Of a DNA stretch of 64,000 nucleotides, positions 57,970 to 64,000 are shown piece by piece. A program made the position numbers and the translations under genes. Each line of letters opens with the position of its first letter. Positions within the stretch are counted from its first letter, which is position 1. This DNA comes from CAYQEC01 sp964416425. Lineage in GTDB: Bacteria > Actinomycetota > Acidimicrobiia > Spongiisociales > UBA5794. Location: NCBI GenBank assembly GCA_964416425.1, contig CAYQEC010000011.1:1-64000 (forward strand), written 5' to 3'. The notes under the pieces were generated by a model. It was not told the DNA's origin. It was given only the letters and a program-made list of their open reading frames with translations, and searched no databases.

Positions 57970-59232
57970 ATGCGTACCACGGGCAGATCCGAGAGTCGAC
58001 ACACGCGGATGTTGGAGCTCGCCGCCAGACAGGTCGCGTTGGCGGAGTCGCTCGGATTCGCCCGAATCAGGCTGAGCGCCGAAGGCTTCACCGGCGATTC
58101 GGTGATGATCCGGGGCAAATCGGTCGTCAACTTCGGCCACTGCTGCTACCTCGGCCTCAACACCGACGAGCGGCTGAAGCAGGCGGCCATCGAGGCGGTG
58201 GGCCAATACGGAGTGTCCTACTCGTCCTCACCCGGCTACACGGCCGTTGCCCTCTACTCGGAACTCGAGGAGCTGATGAGCCGGATCGTCGACGCCCACG
58301 TGGTGCTGCCGACCACGACCACGCTGGCCCATCTGGCGGCGCTGCCGGTGCTGGTGGCGCCCGACGACCTGGTGCTGATGGACGGGCAGGCCCACGCTTC
58401 GCTGCAGCTGACCGCCGATGTGCTGCGGGGCCGCGGGAGCGAGGTCTCGCTGCTGCCCCACAATGACCTGCAAGCTCTGGAGCGGGCTGTGTCGAGGGCG
58501 GCGGAAACCCACGATCGAGTGTGGTATGTCGTCGACGGGGTGTACTCGATGTACGGCGACACCGCCCCGGTCAAGGAGATCACCGCTCTGCTGGAGCGAT
58601 ACCCGGAGCTGCACGTCTACTACGACGATGCCCACGGATTCGGCTGGCAGGGCCTCCACGGCCGGGGACACGTGCTCAACGAGGCGCCGTTCCACCCGCG
58701 CACCGTCGTTGCCGCGGGCCTGTCGAAGTCGTTCGGTAGCGGGGGGGCAGTGCTGGCGTTCCCGGATCGTGAGATCGCGCGGCTTGTTCAGCGCTGCGGC
58801 AGCACCTTGAATTTCTCCGGCCCGATTCACCAGGCGGTGCTCGGTGCCGCCGTCGCCTCGGCCCGCATCCACCTGTCGCCTGAGCACGAGGTGCTGCAGG
58901 CCCGGATGAGAGCCCAGATCGATCTCATCAAGACCGAGCTGGTGCGGCACCAGTTGCCGGTGATGGCACTCGAGAACACGCCGATCTGGTACGTGCGCCT
59001 CGGCAGTCCGGATCGGGTGGGAGACGCGGCCCAGCGACTCCTGGACGACGGGTTCTTCGTCAACGTCGCCTCGTTCCCCTTGGTCTCGATCAAGCACGGT
59101 GGCCTACGGTTCATGAACTCCTTGCAGCACAGCGACGATCAGATCCTGGCCCTGATCGACTCGCTGGCACGGCACGTTCCCCAGGTCCTGGAGACGCCGG
59201 ACGAGGACGTCGACCTGCGTTCGTACGAGTAA
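57970..59232 (+). CDS. Alpha-oxoamine synthase family PLP enzyme (BioF/Kbl/CqsA-like)
   Basis: 420 residues. Family core: VNFGHCCYLGLNTDERLKQAAIEAVGQYGV near 52, SSSPGYTAVALYSELEELMSR, DGVYSMYGDTAP near 194, VYYDDAHGFGWQGLHGRG near 217 and the PLP lysine in AAGLSKSFGSGG near 254. Members condense an amino acid with acyl-CoA: BioF (biotin), Kbl (glycine C-acetyltransferase), serine palmitoyltransferase and CqsA/LqsA (autoinducer). It lacks clear bioF context. AGAAGGG lies before ATG 57970. It is followed 74 bases later by a membrane histidine kinase, which makes a CqsA-type signalling role worth considering. Confidence 0.8.
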   Translation: MRTTGRSESRHTRMLELAARQVALAESLGFARIRLSAEGFTGDSVMIRGKSVVNFGHCCYLGLNTDERLKQAAIEAVGQYGVSYSSSPGYTAVALYSELEELMSRIVDAHVVLPTTTTLAHLAALPVLVAPDDLVLMDGQAHASLQLTADVLRGRGSEVSLLPHNDLQALERAVSRAAETHDRVWYVVDGVYSMYGDTAPVKEITALLERYPELHVYYDDAHGFGWQGLHGRGHVLNEAPFHPRTVVAAGLSKSFGSGGAVLAFPDREIARLVQRCGSTLNFSGPIHQAVLGAAVASARIHLSPEHEVLQARMRAQIDLIKTELVRHQLPVMALENTPIWYVRLGSPDRVGDAAQRLLDDGFFVNVASFPLVSIKHGGLRFMNSLQHSDDQILALIDSLARHVPQVLETPDEDVDLRSYE

Positions 59233-59306
59233 GGATTGAGAGGTCCCCTCCCGGCGTCTGAGAGGGATGCTTTATTGCGGGCGGCCTGCGACCGATAGCA
59301 GGTGGA

Positions 59307-61040
59307 ATGCAGGTCGCTCGTCTCGAAACGCCTGGTAACGAAGTGCGCCCGTCGCCGGCGGCGATGCCGCGCTTGGCCGTGTTGGTGCTAGTCCTGCTCG
59401 GGATCGGCATCCTGGCCGTCCTCGTCTTCCCGGGTGCCGGGGAGGCCATTGGGTCCGTCGGCATCATGGTGGGCAACGGTGGCGCCGGCGTCCTCTTCGT
59501 CTCGAAGGCGCGCGCCTTTGAAGGACGGGAGCGCCTCGCCTGGTCGCTGGTCGGAGCCGGCATGCTCGTGGGCTGTGTCGGAGTGGCGACGGTGGGCGTT
59601 GTCAGCCTGGTTGTCGACACGGTGCCGGCCTTCGGCCCCCTCGACTTCTTCTTCATCGTGGCGTACGCGATCATCGTGGCCGGGTTCGCCGCCCTGCCTC
59701 ACGTCACCGGCAACTCGATTCAGCGGGTCCGCGTCTTCCTCGACGGGCTGGTGGGCGCGGTGTCGATCGCGGCCCTCGTCTGGCTCGGGCTGCTCGAAGG
59801 CGTGCTCCGGGAACTCTCCGGGACGCCGACCTGGGAGCGCTGGCTCGGAGCCGTCTATCCCCTCATCGACATCGTCGGCCTCGTCGTGGTGATGATCGTC
59901 ACGATTCGCCGCACCCACCTGCGCTTCGACAGGCGGCTCTGGTTGTTCGGGGCCGGCCTCCTCGCCCAGGCCCTCGCCGACGTCTCCTTCCTGGTGTCGG
60001 GGGTGGGGCGCTCGTTCGAAGAGGCCAAGCCGGCCTACCCGCTCTACCTGGTGGCGGCGTCCTTCTACCTGGCCACGGCGCTCAACCTGCATCGTGCCCC
60101 CAGCGCCCGTGAGTACCCGGAGCGGGCGGTGCCCTGGTGGGCGATGGTTGCCCCCTACGGCACCGCCGTGCTCATGGCCGGGTTGCTCGTCAGCAGGATG
60201 TGGAACGCCGACTTGAGCGGCACCGATCGCACCCTGCTCTTCGCCGCGCTCTTCGTGGCGGTCCTGGTGGTGGCGCGACAGGTGGTGGCTATCCGGGAGA
60301 ACCGGCAACTGGTGGAGCGGCAGCGCGGCGATCTGGTGTCGTCGATCTCCCACGAGCTGCGCACCCCGCTCACGTCGGTGGTGGGGTTCCTCAGCCTGAT
60401 GATGGAGGTGAAGGACCAGCTCGACATCGAGGAGTGGCAGGAGATGGCGGGCCTCGCCTATCAACAGGCCTCCTACATGGCGCGCATCGTCTCCGACCTC
60501 ATCATGCTGGCCCGCGGCGATCCCGGCGAGATGCAACTCGACGAATCGGTGCTGGTGGTCCGAGATCAGATCGATCGGGCGACACGCATGGTCGAGTCGG
60601 CGTCGAGGGGCACCACCGTGCAATGCCCGGACGACATGATGGCGGTGCTCGACGGGGACCGGCTCCAGCAGGTGCTGCTCAACCTGATCTCGAACGCGGT
60701 GCGCTACGGAGGTTCCCGGCGCTTGGTGCGTGCCGGGCGCGCCGGACATGATCTCGTCATCGAGGTCCACGACGACGGGCCGGGCGTTCCCCGCAAGAAC
60801 CAGCTCATGATCTGGGAGCGTTTCGAGCGCGGCGTCAACCGCTTCAACGCCAGCGCCCCGGGCTCGGGGATCGGGCTGGCGGTGGTGGCGGCGGTGGTGG
60901 CCGCCCACCGCGGCGCCGCCAGCTACCGGCGCTCCGAGGTGCTCGGCGGCGCCTGCTTCGAGATCACGTTCCCGGGCCGGATCATCGAGGTCGAGGAGGA
61001 GGAGAGCGGGCCGCCGGAGGCGGAGGCCCGGGCCAACTGA
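59307..61040 (+). CDS. Membrane-bound sensor histidine kinase
   Basis: 577 residues. The first 310 residues hold about nine membrane helices with short loops (for example LAVLVLVLLGIGILAVLVF, AFGPLDFFFIVAYAIIVAGF) and no clear external sensor domain. The kinase core follows: H box SSISHELRTPLTSVVGFLSL near 350 with phospho-acceptor His, N box LLNLISNAVRYGG near 456, G1 VHDDGPGVPRKNQL near 488 and G2 GSGIGLAVVAAVVAAHRG near 519. No response regulator is encoded nearby, so the partner is elsewhere. Ends in a CTGAG/CTCAG hairpin shared with clpB. Confidence 0.86.
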   Translation: MQVARLETPGNEVRPSPAAMPRLAVLVLVLLGIGILAVLVFPGAGEAIGSVGIMVGNGGAGVLFVSKARAFEGRERLAWSLVGAGMLVGCVGVATVGVVSLVVDTVPAFGPLDFFFIVAYAIIVAGFAALPHVTGNSIQRVRVFLDGLVGAVSIAALVWLGLLEGVLRELSGTPTWERWLGAVYPLIDIVGLVVVMIVTIRRTHLRFDRRLWLFGAGLLAQALADVSFLVSGVGRSFEEAKPAYPLYLVAASFYLATALNLHRAPSAREYPERAVPWWAMVAPYGTAVLMAGLLVSRMWNADLSGTDRTLLFAALFVAVLVVARQVVAIRENRQLVERQRGDLVSSISHELRTPLTSVVGFLSLMMEVKDQLDIEEWQEMAGLAYQQASYMARIVSDLIMLARGDPGEMQLDESVLVVRDQIDRATRMVESASRGTTVQCPDDMMAVLDGDRLQQVLLNLISNAVRYGGSRRLVRAGRAGHDLVIEVHDDGPGVPRKNQLMIWERFERGVNRFNASAPGSGIGLAVVAAVVAAHRGAASYRRSEVLGGACFEITFPGRIIEVEEEESGPPEAEARAN

Positions 61041-61054
61041 GGCGCCGCGCTCAG
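61037..61054. terminator. Compact bidirectional hairpin holding both stop codons (kinase / clpB)
   Basis: CTGAG (61037-61041) contains the kinase TGA; CTCAG (61050-61054) contains the clpB stop complement; GCGCCGCG lies between. Five base pairs plus a GC-rich loop; modest on its own. Confidence 0.45.
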
Positions 61055-63627
61055 ATCTTCTCGAAGCCGAGGTGGTCTCCGGCTCCCACCACCCGCACCG
61101 TATCGCCGTCCCGGTAAACGCCTTCGAGCAGCTCGAGGGCGAGCGGGTCGCCGATGGTGCGCTGCATGAGCCGTTTCAGAGGCCGGGCGCCGTAGCTCGG
61201 GTCGTATCCCTCGGAAGCCAGCCAGTCGGCCGCCTCCGGGGTCAGCTCGAGATCGATGCGCCGCGCCGCCAGCCGTGCTCGCAGGTGCCCGAACTGGATG
61301 TCGACGATGCGGCGCAGGTCGTCCCTGGTCAGACGGGCGAAGACGACGATGTCGTCGACCCGGTTGAGGAACTCGGGCCGGAAGTGGCTGTGGACCGCCT
61401 TCATCACCCTCTCCTTCACCGCGGCGTCGGGGAGATCCGGGTCGATGAACTCGGATCCCAGGTTCGACGTCATGATCAGCACGGTGTTGGTGAAGTTGAC
61501 CGTGCGGCCCTGGCCGTCGGTGAGGCGTCCCTCGTCCAGCACCTGGAGCAGGGCGTTGAAGACCTCGGGGTGGGCCTTCTCGACCTCGTCGAGCAGCACC
61601 ACCGAATAGGGCCGGCGCCGTACCGCTTCGGTGAGCTGGCCGCCCTCGTCGTATCCGACGTAGCCGGGAGGGGCGCCGATGAGGCGGCTCACCGAGTGCT
61701 TCTCCATGTACTCCGACATGTCGATGCGGACCATCGCCCGCTCGTCGTCGAAGAGGAACTCGGCGAGGGCGCGCGCCAACTCGGTCTTCCCGACCCCGGT
61801 GGGGCCGAGGAAGATGAACGAGCCGATGGGACGGTCGGGGTCGGCGAGCCCGGCCCGGCTGCGGCGCACCGCGTTGGCAACCGCGGTCACCGCTTCCTCC
61901 TGCCCGACGACCCGGGCGTGCAGGTGGGCTTCGAGCCGCACCAGCTTCTCGACCTCTCCCTCCATGAGGCGGGAGACCGGGATGCCGGTCCAGCGGGCTA
62001 CCACCTCGGCGATGTCCTCCTCGTCGACCTCCTCCTTGAGCATGGTGAGGTCTGCCTGCAGTTCGGCCAGACTCTCCTGGTTCGCCACGAGCTGCTTCTC
62101 GAGCTCGGGGAGCGCGCCGTAGCGGAGTTCGGCGGCGAGCTGCAGATCGCCGCCGCGCTCGGCGCGTTCGGCTTCCGCCCGTTGCTCCTCGACCTGCTGC
62201 TTGGTGGCGCGGATGGCGTCGATCCGCTCCCGCTCCAGCTGCCAGTGGGCGGTGAGGCGATCCAGCTCCTCACCGAGGTCGGCCAGCTCCTGCTCGATGG
62301 CCCCCAGCCGCTCCAGGGACGCTGCATCCGTCTCCTTGGTGAGGGCGTTCTTCTCGATCTCGAGCTGGCGGCGGCGCCGCTCCAGCTCGTCGATCTCCTC
62401 CGGCATCGAGTCGATCTCGATGCGGAGCCGGGAGGCCGCCTCGTCGATGAGGTCGATCGCCTTGTCGGGCAGGTTGCGGGCGGTGATGTAACGATCCGAC
62501 AGCACCGCGGCGGCGATCAAGGCGGAGTCGGTGATGCGAACCCCGTGGTGCACCTCGTACCGCTCCTTGAGCCCGCGCAGGATGCCGATGGCTTCCTCGA
62601 CGCTGGGGGGCTCGATGAGGATCGGCTGGAAACGGCGCTCCAGGGCGGCGTCCTTCTCGATGTGCTTGCGGAACTCGTCGAGCGTGGTGGCACCGATCAT
62701 GCGCAGCTCACCGCGCGCCAGCATCGGCTTGAGCATGTTGGAGGCGTCCATCGAGCCTTCGGCGGAGCCGGCGCCCACGATGGTGTGCATCTCGTCGATG
62801 AAGGTGATGATGCCGCCGGCGGCCGCGGCGATCTCGTCGAGGACCGCCTTGAGGCGCTCCTCGAACTCGCCGCGGTACTTGGCCCCGGCCACCATGGCGC
62901 CGAGGTCGAGGGCGACGATGCGCTTGTTCTTGAGACCCTCGGGGACGTCGGCGTCGACGATGCGCTGGGCGAGGCCCTCCACCACCGCGGTCTTACCGAC
63001 GCCGGGCTCGCCGATCAGCACCGGGTTGTTCTTGGTACGGCGGGACAGCACCTGGATGACACGCCGGATCTCGTCGTCACGGCCGATGACCGGGTCGAGC
63101 TTGCCCTGCCCGGCGAGCTGTACGAGATCGCGTCCGTACTGCTCGAGCGGCGCCAGGGTGTCCTCGGGGTTCTGACCGGTGACCCGCTGGCTGCCGCGTA
63201 CCTCGGCGAGCGCGGCGAGGGCGGCGTCAGGGGTGAGGCCTTGATCACGCAGGAGCCGGCCGACCTCGGTGGCGGACTCCGCCAGCGCCAGCAGCAGGTG
63301 TTCGACGGAGACGTATTGGTCCTTCATCGTTCGCATCTGCTGCTCGGCCGCCTCGAGCACGGCCACGGTCTCGGGGGAGAACGTGACCTCGCCGGCATCG
63401 CCGTAGACCCGGGGGACACGCTCCAGGGCAGCGCCCACCGCGGCGCGTAGCTCGGCCGGGTGAACGGAGAGCTTGGCGAGGAGGGGGTAGACGATGGTGT
63501 CGGGCTGGCCGAGCAGTGCCTCGAGGAGGTGGGCGGGGCCGACGTGCTGATGGCTGCTCCCGGCGGCTCCGTCGCGGGCAGCCAGGATGGCCTGCTGTGC
63601 CTTCTGGGTGAAACGATTGATGTCCAT
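61051..63627 (-). CDS. clpB: ATP-dependent chaperone ClpB
   Basis: 858 residues. N domain (about 1-140), first AAA domain with GEPGVGKT near 205, TLDEFRKHIEKDAALERRF near 333, a coiled middle domain (about 395-525, rich in Glu/Arg), second AAA domain with GPTGVGKTELA near 603 and the VGYDEGGQLTEAVRRRPYSVVLLDEVEKAH segment near 663. ClpB disaggregates proteins with DnaK. ATG 63627 (MDINRFTQKAQQAI) is the family start. I found no HspR/HAIR (CTTGAGT-N7-ACTCAAG) element in the upstream 100 bases. Confidence 0.96.
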   Translation of the reverse strand: MDINRFTQKAQQAILAARDGAAGSSHQHVGPAHLLEALLGQPDTIVYPLLAKLSVHPAELRAAVGAALERVPRVYGDAGEVTFSPETVAVLEAAEQQMRTMKDQYVSVEHLLLALAESATEVGRLLRDQGLTPDAALAALAEVRGSQRVTGQNPEDTLAPLEQYGRDLVQLAGQGKLDPVIGRDDEIRRVIQVLSRRTKNNPVLIGEPGVGKTAVVEGLAQRIVDADVPEGLKNKRIVALDLGAMVAGAKYRGEFEERLKAVLDEIAAAAGGIITFIDEMHTIVGAGSAEGSMDASNMLKPMLARGELRMIGATTLDEFRKHIEKDAALERRFQPILIEPPSVEEAIGILRGLKERYEVHHGVRITDSALIAAAVLSDRYITARNLPDKAIDLIDEAASRLRIEIDSMPEEIDELERRRRQLEIEKNALTKETDAASLERLGAIEQELADLGEELDRLTAHWQLERERIDAIRATKQQVEEQRAEAERAERGGDLQLAAELRYGALPELEKQLVANQESLAELQADLTMLKEEVDEEDIAEVVARWTGIPVSRLMEGEVEKLVRLEAHLHARVVGQEEAVTAVANAVRRSRAGLADPDRPIGSFIFLGPTGVGKTELARALAEFLFDDERAMVRIDMSEYMEKHSVSRLIGAPPGYVGYDEGGQLTEAVRRRPYSVVLLDEVEKAHPEVFNALLQVLDEGRLTDGQGRTVNFTNTVLIMTSNLGSEFIDPDLPDAAVKERVMKAVHSHFRPEFLNRVDDIVVFARLTRDDLRRIVDIQFGHLRARLAARRIDLELTPEAADWLASEGYDPSYGARPLKRLMQRTIGDPLALELLEGVYRDGDTVRVVGAGDHLGFEKI

Positions 63628-63728
63628 ACGATCCTGCAATCCTGCGAACGACACTGCTAGAGACAACGCCGATACTAGCATCGATATGCCAAGAAACCTT
63701 AGTGTCTTACTATCAGATCAGGAGACCG

Positions 63729-64000
63729 ATGCGGCAGTTCTTCGATCGGGGCGGATGGTGGGTCGTCGGGCAGTTCCTGTTGTTCGGCCTCATCGCGGTC
63801 GCCCTCGCCGTCACCGGTGGTGATCCCCCGGTGTGGCTCGCCGTTACCGGCGCCGTGGCCGCGATCGGTGGCACGGCCATGGGCGTGTCCGCCGCCTGGC
63901 AGATCCGGCGCCAGATCTCGGCGCTGCCGGTGCCGCAGCCGGGGGCTCCCCTCAACCGGCGCGGTGCCTTCCGCCTGGTGCGGCATCCGATCTACGGGGC
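63729..64000 (+). CDS. ICMT-like (isoprenylcysteine methyltransferase family) membrane protein, 3' truncated by window edge
   Basis: ATG 63729 has AGGAG (63720-63724) close upstream. The visible 90 residues open MRQFFDRGGWWVVGQFLLFG with two hydrophobic helices (about 11-30 and 36-55), and end at the edge in GAFRLVRHPIYG. The G-x-F/Y-R-x-VRHPIY motif is the start of the SAM-binding end of ICMT/PEMT-like methyltransferases. Bacterial members usually methylate unknown lipids or small molecules. It diverges from clpB by 101 bases. Confidence 0.78.
   Translation, partial: MRQFFDRGGWWVVGQFLLFGLIAVALAVTGGDPPVWLAVTGAVAAIGGTAMGVSAAWQIRRQISALPVPQPGAPLNRRGAFRLVRHPIYG

Noticed and set aside
57970..59232. 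Naming the oxoamine synthase bioF or kbl
   Set aside because: The family members share the visible motifs and no biotin or threonine-degradation gene is adjacent.
63628..63728. HspR/HAIR element in front of clpB
   Set aside because: The CTTGAGT-N7-ACTCAAG pattern is not present; only weak AT-rich dyads are seen.

Overview
The window is high-GC DNA with dense, GC-ending codons, frequent GTG/TTG starts and short intergenic gaps. It reads as chromosome of an actinobacterium. The surface-protein repeats ending in VTRGQMAAFL, the LppM-type lipoprotein, two F420/FMN-binding PPOX proteins, the LCP protein and a Nur-type nickel regulator all fit Actinobacteria. Class Acidimicrobiia or a close relative is my best guess, but that is an inference from gene content. 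No rRNA, tRNA, CRISPR array, prophage or intact insertion sequence was found.

Layout. 1-3.3 kb: the start of a CsoR-family metal-sensor gene with a palindromic operator, then a large secreted GDSL-hydrolase/beta-propeller protein. 3.5-6.3 kb: cystathionine beta-synthase, a cystathionine gamma-synthase/lyase and an ATC-hydrolase-like gene (sulfur amino acids). 6.3-12.2 kb: a cation diffusion facilitator, a Ni/Co ECF uptake operon (CbiM, PDGLE protein, CbiQ, CbiO) with a Nur-like regulator and a Nur-type box, and an ABC-2 exporter. 12.4-14.8 kb: two divergent citrate synthase genes, one fused to a DNA-binding helix-turn-helix. 14.8-27.6 kb: VUT-family transporter, LCP ligase, ilvD, an overlooked selenoprotein W gene with an in-frame UGA, an IMPase, an Lnt with Ser at the catalytic Cys position, an aminotransferase, a short MobA, LppM, ArsR, a broken ECF sigma gene and GNAT genes. 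27.9-29.0 kb: a peripheral-subunit-binding/Roadblock fusion. 29.0-36.5 kb and 45.7-50.0 kb: two minus-strand purine operons (purC-S-Q-L-rhomboid-purF-M and purA-D-E-B). Between them lie secreted, lipoprotein and zinc-ribbon membrane proteins. 50-64 kb: TetR, YjbQ, YbaK, an M20 hydrolase, an AhpD-like protein, a decayed lgt copy beside an intact lgt, a PadR/NfeD/stomatin operon, a DUF4230 protein, an alpha-oxoamine synthase followed by a histidine kinase, ClpB, and the start of an ICMT-like methyltransferase.

How the genes work together. The two purine operons encode PurC, S, Q, L, F, M, D, E, B and A, but not PurH, PurN or PurK. The Nur-type box links nickel sensing to the uptake operon. Lgt and Lnt would process the lipoproteins seen here (LppM-like and the lipoprotein at 41.2 kb). 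The strongest unusual items are the SelW selenoprotein with a well-placed SECIS hairpin, the HTH-citrate synthase with an AT-rich repeat operator, the PSBD-Roadblock fusion, the Cys-to-Ser Lnt, the CqsA/LqsA-like synthase plus sensor kinase pair, and several gene relics (ECF sigma, lgt, PGRP amidase, GNAT). A recurring TANNNT box 6-7 bases before start codons suggests many leaderless mRNAs.
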